A DNA stretch of 64,000 nucleotides from Streptomyces hyderabadensis (GTDB taxonomy: Bacteria; Actinomycetota; Actinomycetes; Streptomycetales; Streptomycetaceae), in contig NZ_JAIOJZ010000041.1 in NCBI RefSeq assembly GCF_020404845.1, positions 1 to 64,000 on the forward strand. The letters are read 5' to 3'. The notes beneath the pieces were generated by a model. That model was not told where the DNA came from and did not search any database. It saw only the letters and a program-made list of their open reading frames with translations. A program made the position numbers and the translations under genes. This document shows positions 42,599 through 50,717 of the stretch, piece by piece (within the stretch, counting starts at the first letter, position 1; each line of letters begins with the position of its first letter).

Positions 42599-43455
42599 TG
42601 GCACTCGACAAGGAACAGACCGCGCGTACGGTCAGGACTCGCGACTGGTCGTTGCGCTACTACGAGGCCGGATCCGGCCATCCGCTGGTGCTGCTGCACG
42701 GCAGCGGTCCGGGAGCGACGGGCTGGAGCAACTTCAGTGGCAACATCGAGGCGCTCGCCGAGCACTTCCACGTGTACGCCGTCGACATGCCCGGCTGGGG
42801 CGAGTCGGACCCGGCCACGGTCGACCAGCTGGACCACGTCGACGCCGCGATCCAGTTCCTCGACGCGCTGGACATCCCACGGGCCGCGTTCGTGGGGAAC
42901 TCGATGGGTGGCCAGACCTCGCTCCGGCTAGCCACCGAGCACCCTGGGCGGATCAGTCACCTGGTGACCATGGGGCCGCCGGTGGGGCGCGTGCCGAGCC
43001 TGTTCGGGGCCGGTGACGGACCTTCCGAGGGGCTGAAGGTGCTCATCGAGGCGTACCGGGACCCGAGTCCGCGGAACATGCGCCGACTGGTCGAGATCAT
43101 GTGCTATGACAAGGCGCGCTTCGCGACACCTGAGCTGTGCGAGGCCCGTTCACAGGCCGCCCTCGCCCGGCCCGAACATCTGGCCAACTATGTGGCGGGG
43201 CTGCCGCACGGGGCGCCGCTGCCGCGCTGGGTGGACCCGGCCCGGCTGCGCGACATAGCGGTGCCCACCCTGCTCATCCACGGCCGCGACGACCGGGTGG
43301 TCTCCTTCGAGAGCTCCCTGTTCCTGCTGGCGAACATCCCCGACTCCCGGCTGGTACTGCTCAACCGCTGCGGACACTGGGCGATGATCGAGCACGCCGA
43401 GGAGTTCAACCGGCTGGTCATCGACTTCGTCCGGGGGAATTCCGGTGGTGAATGA
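42598..43455 (+). CDS. mhpC: Meta-cleavage product C-C bond hydrolase (MhpC/BphD-like)
   Basis: A 285-residue alpha/beta-hydrolase. It has LLHGSGPGATGWSNF near residue 36, the nucleophile Ser in GNSMGGQTSL near 104, Asp in IHGRDDRVV and His in NRCGHWAMIEHAEEFN. This is the layout of enzymes that hydrolyse 2-hydroxy-6-oxo-dienoates to 2-hydroxypentadienoate plus an acid. It is coupled to both neighbours. Which acid is released depends on the unknown substrate. Confidence 0.9.
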   Translation: MALDKEQTARTVRTRDWSLRYYEAGSGHPLVLLHGSGPGATGWSNFSGNIEALAEHFHVYAVDMPGWGESDPATVDQLDHVDAAIQFLDALDIPRAAFVGNSMGGQTSLRLATEHPGRISHLVTMGPPVGRVPSLFGAGDGPSEGLKVLIEAYRDPSPRNMRRLVEIMCYDKARFATPELCEARSQAALARPEHLANYVAGLPHGAPLPRWVDPARLRDIAVPTLLIHGRDDRVVSFESSLFLLANIPDSRLVLLNRCGHWAMIEHAEEFNRLVIDFVRGNSGGE

Positions 43456-44311
43456 GATCAGGCAGGCGCAGCGGGCAGCCGCTGCCCAGGGGGGACTACG
43501 GGAGGCCGGCGCCCGGCAGGTGCCGCAGGGGGTCGCCGAGGCGGCCGATCGACTGCTGGAGGCCGCCGCCACCCGCGTTCCGTGCACACCGGTGCGGGAT
43601 CTGATCGGCACCGGCGACACCGGTGCCGCGTACGCCGTGCAGCAGCGGGTCACGGCGGCGCGCCTGGAACGCGGCGCACGCGTCGTGGGCCACAAGATCG
43701 GCCTGACCTCGTCCGCCGTGCAACATCAACTCGGTGTCGACCAACCGGACTTCGGAGTGCTGCTGGACGACATGGGCTACGCGGACGGCGGCACCGTGCC
43801 GTACACGTCCGTGCTCCAGCCCCGCGTCGAGGCCGAGGTCGCGTTCGTGCTGGGCGAGGACCTGGCCGAGGGCCCGCTGGACCTGGCCCGGGTGCGGGCC
43901 GCGGTCGATCATGCCGTGGCCGCCCTGGAGATCTGCGGCAGCCGTATCGCGGGCTGGGACATCACCCTGTCCGACACGGTCGCCGACAACGCCTCCGCGG
44001 GTGCCTTCGTACTCGGCCGGGAACGTCACGGCCTTTCCGAGTTCGAGCCGCGGACGGCCGTGATGGAGATGTCCGTCGATGGCCGGACCGTGTCCGAGGG
44101 CACCGGCGCGGACTGTCTGGGCGATCCGCTCGCCGCAGTGCTCTGGCTGGCGCGCTCCGCACGTGACCTGGGCGATCCGCTGCGGGCCGGTCATGTGGTG
44201 CTCTCCGGTGCGCTCGGGCCGATGAGCCCGCTCGCGCCGGGCGCACAGGTCACCGCGGCGATCGGCGGGCTGGGTACGGTCTCCGCCTCCTTCGGGGAAG
44301 GAACGGTATGA
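43445..44311 (+). CDS. mhpD: 2-hydroxypenta-2,4-dienoate (2-keto-4-pentenoate) hydratase
   Basis: A 288-residue protein of the hydratase/decarboxylase (FAH-like) family. Typical parts are GHKIGLTSSAVQHQLGV near residue 82, the metal-ligand Glu residues in RVEAEVAFVLGEDL, and LEICGSRIAGWD. It converts 2-hydroxypentadienoate to 4-hydroxy-2-oxovalerate. GTG 43445 or 43448 may be the start; both overlap the hydrolase stop. It is followed by an ATGA overlap with the dehydrogenase. Confidence 0.9.
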   Translation: MVNEIRQAQRAAAAQGGLREAGARQVPQGVAEAADRLLEAAATRVPCTPVRDLIGTGDTGAAYAVQQRVTAARLERGARVVGHKIGLTSSAVQHQLGVDQPDFGVLLDDMGYADGGTVPYTSVLQPRVEAEVAFVLGEDLAEGPLDLARVRAAVDHAVAALEICGSRIAGWDITLSDTVADNASAGAFVLGRERHGLSEFEPRTAVMEMSVDGRTVSEGTGADCLGDPLAAVLWLARSARDLGDPLRAGHVVLSGALGPMSPLAPGAQVTAAIGGLGTVSASFGEGTV

Positions 44312-45291
44312 CAACGCGCACTGACGGCGCGTCACGCACCAAGGTCGCGATCATCGGTTCGGGCAACATCGGCACCGACCTCATGATCAAGGTGCTGCGC
44401 ACCGCCCAACATCTGGAGATGGGCGCCATGGTCGGCATCGATCCTGCGTCCGACGGTCTGGCCCGCGCCAGGCGCCTGAACGTGCCCACCACGCACGACG
44501 GCGTGGACGGGCTGATCTCCCTGCCCGGCTTCGCCGAGATCGGCATCGTCTTCGACGCCACCTCGGCGGGAGCCCACCGGATCAACGCGGCGAAGCTGAC
44601 ACCGCTCGGCAAGCGGCTGATCGACCTGACTCCGGCGGCGATAGGCCCGTACGTCGTCCCGGCGGTCAACATGGAGGAGCACCTGGACGCTTCGAACGTG
44701 AACATGGTCACCTGTGGCGGCCAGGCCACCATCCCGGTGGTCGCCGCGATCTCCAGAGTGGTCCCGGTCCGCTACGCGGAGATCGTCGCCTCGATCGCCT
44801 CCAGGTCGGCCGGTCCGGGCACCCGCGCCAACATCGACGAGTTCACCGAGACCACGTCCCGGGCGCTGGTCGAGGTGGGCGGCGCGGACCGCGGCAAGGC
44901 GATCATCATCCTCAACCCGGCCGAGCCGCCGCTGATCATGCGAGACACCGTGCTCTGCCTGGTGGAGGCTCCCGACACCGCCCGGCACGCCGCGATCCAG
45001 GAGAGCGTCGCCGCGATGGTGGCCGAGGTGGCGGCCTACGTCCCCGGCTACCGGCTCAAGCAGCAGGTGCAGATCACCCCGGTCCCCGCGGACCAGCCGG
45101 TACAGACCCTGCTGGACGGAGGCGCGGCCGGCCGGCCGACCCACCAGGTGTCCGTGTTCCTGGAGGTCGAGGGCGCGGCCCACTATCTCCCGGCCTACGC
45201 GGGCAACCTCGACATCATGACCTCGGCCGCCCTCGGGGTGGCCGAGCGGATCGCGGCCCGTACGGCCGGTGCCTGTGAGGTGACGGCATGA
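44308..45291 (+). CDS. mhpF: Acetaldehyde dehydrogenase (acylating)
   Basis: A 327-residue enzyme that turns acetaldehyde, NAD+ and CoA into acetyl-CoA in complex with the aldolase encoded next. The Rossmann motif is AIIGSGNIGTDL near residue 14 and the catalytic Cys is in NMVTCGGQATIP near residue 133. ATGA overlaps bind it to the genes on both sides, as is usual for the MhpE/MhpF channelling pair. Confidence 0.94.
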   Translation: MTTRTDGASRTKVAIIGSGNIGTDLMIKVLRTAQHLEMGAMVGIDPASDGLARARRLNVPTTHDGVDGLISLPGFAEIGIVFDATSAGAHRINAAKLTPLGKRLIDLTPAAIGPYVVPAVNMEEHLDASNVNMVTCGGQATIPVVAAISRVVPVRYAEIVASIASRSAGPGTRANIDEFTETTSRALVEVGGADRGKAIIILNPAEPPLIMRDTVLCLVEAPDTARHAAIQESVAAMVAEVAAYVPGYRLKQQVQITPVPADQPVQTLLDGGAAGRPTHQVSVFLEVEGAAHYLPAYAGNLDIMTSAALGVAERIAARTAGACEVTA

Positions 45292-46307
45292 GCAGCAGCG
45301 TCTTCGTCCAGGACGTGACCCTGCGGGACGGGATGCACGCCGTTCGGCACCGGGTCACTCCGGCGGACGTGCGGCGGATCGTACGGGCGCTGGACGCCGC
45401 CGGCGTCGACGCCATCGAGGTCGCCCACGGCGACGGGCTGGCGGGCGGCTCCCTCAACTACGGCCCCGGTTCCCACACCGACTGGGCATGGATCGAGGCG
45501 GCGGCCTCGGTGCTGGAACGAGCACGGCTGACCACCCTGCTGCTGCCCGGTGTGGGCACCATCCACGACCTGAGGACCGCCTACGACCTGGGGGTGCGCT
45601 CGGTCCGGGTGGCCACCCACTGCACCGAGGCAGACATCTCCGCACAGCACATCGCAGCGGCCCGCGAACTGGGCATGGACGTCTCCGGCTTCCTGATGCT
45701 CTCCCACCGCGCCGAACCGGCCCGACTCGCCGAGCAGGCCCGGCTGATGGAGTCCTACGGCGCGCACTGCGTCTACGTCACCGACTCCGGCGGCCGCCTC
45801 ACCATGAAGGACGTCGCCGACCGGGTCCGGGCCTATCGCGACGTCCTGGACGACGCAACCGAGATCGGCATCCACGCCCACGAGAACCTCTCGCTGTCGG
45901 TGGCCAACAGCATGGTCGCCGTGGAGCACGGAGTGCGCCGCGTCGACGCCTCCCTGGCGGGTCACGGCGCGGGCGCGGGCAACTGCCCCCTGGAGGCGTT
46001 CATCGCGGTGGCGAACCTCTCGGGCCTCCAGCACGGCTGCGACCTGTTCCAGCTGCAGGACGCCGCCGACGACCTGGTCCGCCCGCTCCAGGACCGCCCG
46101 GTCCGCGTGGACCGCGAAACCCTCACGCTGGGCTACGCCGGCGTCTACTCCTCCTTCCTGCGTCACGCGGAGATCGCCTCCGACCGCTACGGCGTCGACG
46201 TCCGCGCCATTCTGCTGGAGTGCGGCCGACGGGGCCTGGTCGGCGGCCAGGAGGACATGATCGTCGACGTGGCCCTCACCCTGGCGGACGGCCGCGCGGC
46301 CGGCTGA
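45288..46307 (+). CDS. mhpE: 4-hydroxy-2-oxovalerate aldolase
   Basis: A 339-residue DRE-TIM metalloenzyme. The N-terminal VTLRDGMHAVRH supplies the metal Asp and catalytic Arg/His, and GIHAHENLSLSVANSM near residue 197 carries the metal His pair. It splits 4-hydroxy-2-oxovalerate into pyruvate and acetaldehyde, passing the latter to MhpF. It is the last gene of the operon; a strong hairpin follows at 46411. Confidence 0.94.
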   Translation: MSSSVFVQDVTLRDGMHAVRHRVTPADVRRIVRALDAAGVDAIEVAHGDGLAGGSLNYGPGSHTDWAWIEAAASVLERARLTTLLLPGVGTIHDLRTAYDLGVRSVRVATHCTEADISAQHIAAARELGMDVSGFLMLSHRAEPARLAEQARLMESYGAHCVYVTDSGGRLTMKDVADRVRAYRDVLDDATEIGIHAHENLSLSVANSMVAVEHGVRRVDASLAGHGAGAGNCPLEAFIAVANLSGLQHGCDLFQLQDAADDLVRPLQDRPVRVDRETLTLGYAGVYSSFLRHAEIASDRYGVDVRAILLECGRRGLVGGQEDMIVDVALTLADGRAAG

Positions 46308-46410
46308 CACCGGGACGATCGTCGTCGGCGACGCCGTCGAACCGCTGAACGCCACAACCACAAGGTCCTGAGCGATTGCAGGATAACGGCGGGCCGGGGA
46401 GCCCGTGGTC

Positions 46411-46441
46411 AGGTCCAGGTCCGGGTTACGGACCTGGACCT
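46411..46441. terminator. Hairpin downstream of the meta-cleavage operon
   Basis: A perfect 13-bp stem (46411-46423 with 46429-46441, core GGTCCAGGTCCG) closes a 5-nt loop about 104 bp after the aldolase stop. There is no U tract, as is common in actinomycetes. It is a likely terminator, although it overlaps a decayed gene on the other strand. Confidence 0.5.
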
Positions 46442-46764
46442 TCGGCGTGCCCCTCCCGGAGTTCCGGGCGCGCATCCACGGCAGTTCGGTGGCGGGGAGG
46501 GCGGGGCCCTTCGCCATGCCGGCGGCGTGCTCCTCGGCGGAGGCGAACATCGGGTTCACCGGTGGCCGCCCGGTGCACCAGGTTGCACAGGGGGTCGGCG
46601 TTGGCGGCTACGTGGGCCACGAGGTGTTTGCGCGTCCAGTCCGGCAGCGCGCTCGGGGCCTTGAAGGCGGCCTCGTCGAGGCCCGCGACGGCGTCGAGCA
46701 GCAGCCCGGTGCCGATGCGGACCCAGGTGCGCGCGTCGGTGAAGGTCCGCGTGGCGGTGCTCAT
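46440..46764 (-). pseudogene. Mycothiol-dependent maleylpyruvate isomerase relic
   Basis: From ATG 46764 the frame reads TFTDARTWVRIGTGLLLDAV and DWTRKHLVAHVAANADPLCN, the N-terminus of a DinB-like maleylpyruvate isomerase. Near 46570 it shifts to a second frame with MFASAEEHAAGMAKGPALPA. The catalytic domain is then cut off. Its start lies 3 nt after the stop of the FAH fragment, the order found in gentisate operons. Confidence 0.65.
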
Positions 46765-46766
46765 GT

Positions 46767-46853
46767 CTAGACCACCTTGTTGACGCAGGCGCCCAGACCG
46801 GTGATCTCGGTGACCACGGTCTGGCCGGGGAGCACGAAGACCATGGGGTCGTC
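46767..46853 (-). pseudogene. C-terminal fragment of a fumarylacetoacetate-hydrolase-family enzyme
   Basis: The last 28 codons read DPMVFVLPGQTVVTEITGLG and ACVNKVV before TAG at 46767. This is the usual C-terminus of fumarylpyruvate/FAH-type hydrolases. Upstream sequence is unrelated, so only the tail remains, still positioned to be cotranslated with the isomerase relic. Confidence 0.55.
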
Positions 46854-47027
46854 ACGGCCACAGCGTCCATCGCGTCTGCCTGAAGAACGTTCAGATTCCC
46901 GCTGGGAGATCCGCGACGACATCCACGAGGCATTCCTGACCCTCAGGGGGCTCCGATGACGTCGAAACCAGTCTGAAGCCATAGAAACCGTAAGGCGGCG
47001 TATCGTCAGGGACCGCGAAGGCGGTCG

Positions 47028-47464
47028 GTGAGTGGCGGGGGACGCGGCGTGGCCTATGCAGTTGGGCTCGTGTGGATGGCAGGGGCTGCCTACATGACGT
47101 GGAGGGCAGCCCAACTATGGCGCGACGCGGACTTGGTGGACGTCTTCCTTGCTTCCTCCGCTGTCCTGCCGTTCGGCAAGGAGGTCAGGAGAGGCGAGGT
47201 CCGTTCTGTGCGTGTCACCGCAACCTCTCTCTGGCGATCACTCCTCTTGTCTTCTTGGGACTGCTGGAGGCGGAAATGACCGATGGCCAGGCAGTCGTCG
47301 CCCTGACGGCGGTGGTCATCGTGCTGGTGTGCATGGCCTGCGAGATCAGCATCATCCTCTTCAACGTACCCGCGCGTTTCGCGCCGCCGCACATGCGCTC
47401 TGAACCTGGCAGGGTTGTGCTGTGGCGTGCGCGCCGGGCGCGCAAGAAATTTGGTCACAGCTGA
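47028..47464 (+). pseudogene. Small membrane protein gene with an apparent frameshift
   Basis: The first frame reads VAYAVGLVWMAGAAYMTWRA and ends near 47277. A second frame continues sensibly from about 47225 with LAITPLVFLGLLEAEM and ALTAVVIVLVCMACEISIIL, then a basic tail. Joined, they give a protein of about 145 residues with three helices. The switch falls in a CTCTCTCT run near 47225, so replication slippage or a sequencing error is likely. Function unknown. Confidence 0.5.
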
Positions 47465-47507
47465 CACGCCCCGCCGTCGCGCACGGCATTGCGTGAGGAG
47501 TTCTGAG

Positions 47508-48104
47508 TCAGCTCGGTGCCGGGGCGGTCCGGGTGAGGCCGGCGAGCAGCAGGTCGATCATGCGGCGGGCCTGGTAGTCGGGGAAAGTTTCGACTCCGAT
47601 GCACAGGTTGCCGATGGCGAGCATGAAGTCGTAGGCCCGTACGTCGGCCCGTGTGCAGCCAGCGGAGGCAGAGTCTTTCAACAGCTGGTCGAGCACGGGC
47701 AGCAGGCGTTCGACGAACTCGTTGTGCAGGGCCTCGAATCCGGCCTGGTCCGAGTGCAGCGCCTCGGCGAGGCCGTGCTTGGTGACCAGGAAGTCGGCGA
47801 ACCGGTGAACCCACCGCCGCAAGACCTCGTAGGGCGTGTCGGCGGCAGCGGGATTGTCGGCGGCAACGGCGAGCGCGTCGAGCTGGTGTCGGAAGACCGC
47901 GACCACCAAGTCCGCCCGGGTGGGGAAGTGGCGGTAGACGGTGCCCATGCCGAGGCCCGCTTCGGCGGCGATCTCCCGCACGGGAGCGTCGATCCCCATC
48001 CGGACGAACACGGACGCGGCCGCGTCCAGGAGCTTCTGCTCGTTTCGGCGGACGTCGGATCGCTGGCGGCCTGAAGGCGCTGGCGGCATGTCGGCCGTGG
48101 ACAT
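47508..48104 (-). CDS. TetR-family transcriptional regulator
   Basis: A 198-residue TetR protein with HTH APVREIAAEAGLGMGTVYRH and F near residues 40-60, and a C-terminal domain of the kind common among oxidoreductase regulators. ATG 48104 has GGGAG about 9 nt upstream. Two palindromes (48129-48168) directly upstream recur at 50613-50654 before a hydrolase gene, so it probably represses itself and that gene. Confidence 0.87.
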   Translation of the reverse strand: MSTADMPPAPSGRQRSDVRRNEQKLLDAAASVFVRMGIDAPVREIAAEAGLGMGTVYRHFPTRADLVVAVFRHQLDALAVAADNPAAADTPYEVLRRWVHRFADFLVTKHGLAEALHSDQAGFEALHNEFVERLLPVLDQLLKDSASAGCTRADVRAYDFMLAIGNLCIGVETFPDYQARRMIDLLLAGLTRTAPAPS

Positions 48105-48128
48105 CGTGAGCATCTCCCAGTTGCAAAT

Positions 48129-48168
48129 CGGAGCGCCGCTCCGTATTGTGATCCGGAGCGGTGCTCCG
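48129..48168. promoter_or_regulatory. Tandem TetR operators CGGAGC-N3-GCTCCG
   Basis: Two perfect-arm palindromes, 48129-48143 and 48154-48168, have centres 25 bp apart and lie 25-64 bp upstream of the TetR start. The whole segment, including the preceding TTGCAAA, matches 50606-50654 closely. Confidence 0.75.
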
Positions 48169-48292
48169 ATTGCCAATGATGCCAGACACCCCGCAGCACG
48201 GCCCACTGGGCTTGTCCGAGATGAGCGTTCACTCACGAGTGACCACGTCGGCCGCCGGCGGCAACGGCTTCACCACCCGGTGGTCTCTGACA

Positions 48293-48420
48293 GCCCGATC
48301 GCACCTTCGCCGACGTCCTGCGGGTCCGGCACGAGGCCGCCGGCATCCCGCAGATCGAGCCCGCCCGGCTTTTCGACCACCTCGTGCCGCTCGGCGGCGA
48401 CCCGAACCGGCCCCGCCGAG
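48293..48420 (+). pseudogene. Luciferase-like monooxygenase relic (copy 1)
   Basis: The frame reads TFADVLRVRHEAAGIPQIEP and ARLFDHLVPLGGDPNRP, the N-terminal signature of F420/FMN luciferase-like monooxygenases, then breaks down. The beginning and over 80% of the gene are missing. Its DNA is similar to copy 2 at 51656-51870. The following 180 bp to the TetR stop hold nothing clear. Confidence 0.55.
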
Positions 48421-48599
48421 CGGCAGAACACCGCCGCCACCGGCGAAACGAGCACGATCCGGGCCGAGCGGCGGACACCCTCGGTGGAGGCCCGTCGGCA
48501 TCGTCGCGAGCACGTTGTTCTCACCGGATTCCTGGTGGGGTGCGGTGCCGGGTCGTGTCCGGAGCAGGACGATCCGCGGCTCCGCTCACGCGCCGCGGG

Positions 48600-49199
48600 T
48601 CAGGGCCGGTCGCCCACGAGATCGATGGCGCGTGTCTCGGGAACTCCCAGCATCAGCAGGCTCGTGATCGTCGCCGCTCGGACGCCAGGGGTCCCGTTCG
48701 ACCGGTCGCTGTCCGCGATGGCGAACACGACGCCGTAGGCGACCTGGCTCAGCAGGCCCGCCGGCAGGTGCTGTGCGAACACGCCGCCGTCCTGGCCCCG
48801 TTTCACGAGGTCGGCGAGGAGTTCGTCGACCGGCCCGAGCAGGGCGTGGATCGCCTCGCCGTACTCGCCACGGCGCAGCGCCAGCAGCACCCGGTACCGG
48901 TGCGCCACCGGCCATAGGCGGGCGACGAATTCGACCCATGTCGCGTCCGCTTCCGCGCCGGAGGCGTTGACTTCGTCGAGTACGGCCGTCATCTCGGCGA
49001 CGGCCCGTTCCGTGAGGGTCCGGACCAGGTCGAGGCGCGAGGGGAAATGGTCGTAGACCGTACGACGGACGACGCCGGCAGCGGAGGCGATCTCACCCAT
49101 TCCGGCGTCGGGGTTCTCGCCCAGCACGTCGAGGGCCACGTCGAGGATGCGATTGCGCGTCTCGATCATCGAGCGCATGCGGGCGGACTGGGTGGACAC
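48600..49199 (-). CDS. TetR-family transcriptional regulator
   Basis: A 199-residue TetR protein with HTH MGEIASAAGVVRRTVYDHF near residues 35-55. GTG 49199 gives a full N-terminal helix; ATG 49178 is an alternative, and neither has a strong ribosome site. It is divergent from an epoxide hydrolase, and the 103-bp gap carries a perfect 17-bp inverted repeat. It probably represses itself and that gene. Confidence 0.85.
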   Translation of the reverse strand: MSTQSARMRSMIETRNRILDVALDVLGENPDAGMGEIASAAGVVRRTVYDHFPSRLDLVRTLTERAVAEMTAVLDEVNASGAEADATWVEFVARLWPVAHRYRVLLALRRGEYGEAIHALLGPVDELLADLVKRGQDGGVFAQHLPAGLLSQVAYGVVFAIADSDRSNGTPGVRAATITSLLMLGVPETRAIDLVGDRP

Positions 49200-49210
49200 G
49201 GCACCAGTAT

Positions 49211-49253
49211 TGCACACGGGTGTACAGTGAGATTCGCTGTACACCCGTGTGCA
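49211..49253. promoter_or_regulatory. Perfect 17-bp inverted repeat, putative TetR operator
   Basis: Arms 49211-49227 and 49237-49253 are exactly complementary, with a 9-bp spacer. Each arm contains TGTACA and an ACAC...GTGT core. The repeat lies 12 bp before the TetR GTG and 49 bp before the epoxide hydrolase ATG, so it can control both directions. Confidence 0.75.
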
Positions 49254-49301
49254 GTGAAGAGCTGCATCACGCCTCGAAGCTCCGGAGAGGAGAAGAAGGC
49301 C

Positions 49302-50465
49302 ATGACCGCACCGACGCCGCCTGCCTCGGCCCTCGTCCGCCCGTTCACCGTCTCGATCCCGGAATCGGAGATCGACGACGTCAAGCAGCGACTGGCCAGA
49401 ACCAGGTGGCCGGATCCGGAAACGGTGGGCGACTGGTCGCAAGGGGTTCGCGTGGAGAACGCCAGGGCTCTGGTCGATTACTGGGAGCGCGGCTACGACT
49501 GGCGGCGCTTCGAGTCCGAGCTCAATCGCTTCCCCCAGTTCCTGACCGAGATCGACGGGCTGGACATCCACTTCATCCACGTCAGGTCCGAGAACCCCCA
49601 CGCGATGCCGCTGATCCTCACGCACGGATGGCCGGGCTCGGTCCTCGACTTCCTGAATATGATCGGCCCGCTGACCGATCCGGTCTCGTACGGAGGCAAC
49701 GCCGCCGACTCGTTCGATGTCGTCGTCCCCTCGCTCCCCGGGTTCGGGTTCTCCCAGAAACCCACGCAGACCGGGTGGACCGTCTCGCGCATCGCAAGCG
49801 CGTGGGCGGAGCTGATGAAGCGACTCGGCTACACGCGATGGGCCGCGCATGGCGGTGACTGGGGCGCCGTCGTCACCACCGCCCTCGGGGCCACGCGGCC
49901 TGAGGGGCTTGCCGGAATCCACCTGAACACCCAGTACGCCTTTCCCGCGCAGATGCCCGACACTCTCACGCCCCAACAGCGCGACGCCGTCGGGACTCTC
50001 GCCCTCTACACCGGCGAACTCGGAGGCTCCAACCACCTTCAGGGCACGAAGCCGGAGACCGTCGGATTCGCCCTGGCGGACTCCCCGGCCGGCCAGGCGG
50101 CCTGGATCTACGAGAAGTTCCAGTCCAAGACCGACAACCACGGGCTCGCCGAGGACGCCCTCGGCATCGACGACATCCTTGACACGATCTCCCTCTACTG
50201 GTTCACCAACAGCGCGGCGTCCTCCGGCCGCATCTACTGGGAGAACAGGTCGCTCACCTTCGCCGGCCCGAAGGTGACGCTCCCGGTCGCGGTGACCGTC
50301 TTCCCGAAGGACATCCCACGCGTGCCGCGCAGCTGGATCGAAGACACCTACAGCAATCTGATCCACTACGGCGAGGCCGACAAGGGCGGGCACTTCGCGG
50401 CCCTGGAACAGCCAGAGACCCTCGTCAGCGAAATCCGCACCGGCCTGCGCGCCCTTCGTTCCTGA
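49302..50465 (+). CDS. Epoxide hydrolase (alpha/beta-hydrolase with N-terminal EHN domain)
   Basis: A 387-residue enzyme of the microsomal/juvenile-hormone epoxide hydrolase type. The N-terminal EHN region (RLARTRWPDPETVGDWSQG) precedes the catalytic domain. The oxyanion motif is HGWPGS near residue 109, the nucleophile Asp is in AHGGDWGA near 186 and His is in KGGHFAALE near 365. Strong GGAGAGGAG precedes ATG 49302. It probably detoxifies or assimilates epoxides under control of the divergent TetR protein. Confidence 0.9.
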   Translation: MTAPTPPASALVRPFTVSIPESEIDDVKQRLARTRWPDPETVGDWSQGVRVENARALVDYWERGYDWRRFESELNRFPQFLTEIDGLDIHFIHVRSENPHAMPLILTHGWPGSVLDFLNMIGPLTDPVSYGGNAADSFDVVVPSLPGFGFSQKPTQTGWTVSRIASAWAELMKRLGYTRWAAHGGDWGAVVTTALGATRPEGLAGIHLNTQYAFPAQMPDTLTPQQRDAVGTLALYTGELGGSNHLQGTKPETVGFALADSPAGQAAWIYEKFQSKTDNHGLAEDALGIDDILDTISLYWFTNSAASSGRIYWENRSLTFAGPKVTLPVAVTVFPKDIPRVPRSWIEDTYSNLIHYGEADKGGHFAALEQPETLVSEIRTGLRALRS

Positions 50466-50612
50466 CGCCAACGCACGAGCCCAGCGGACAAGAAGCGAGC
50501 CTTCCGTTCTGCCCGTTGGACTGGATCAGGATTGCCGGTCGGCGGGAACGGCCGGAGCCCGACGGCCGAACGGAGGGGGCCCGTCCTGCTCCATGGCTCC
50601 CGGATTGCAAAG

Positions 50613-50654
50613 CGGAGCATTGCTCCGTATCGTGTTTCGCGGAGCGTTGCTCCG
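50613..50654. promoter_or_regulatory. Second pair of CGGAGC-N3-GCTCCG operators
   Basis: Palindromes at 50613-50627 and 50640-50654, centres 27 bp apart, lie 64 bp upstream of the hydrolase ATG. They match the pair before the TetR gene at 47508-48104, including flanking TTGCAAA and CCGTAT. Confidence 0.75.
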
Positions 50655-50717
50655 TTTCATCCTGTCAGACGGTCGCCAATCTCTGGCGCCCACGCCCGCG
50701 TCAGGAAGGTCATCACG

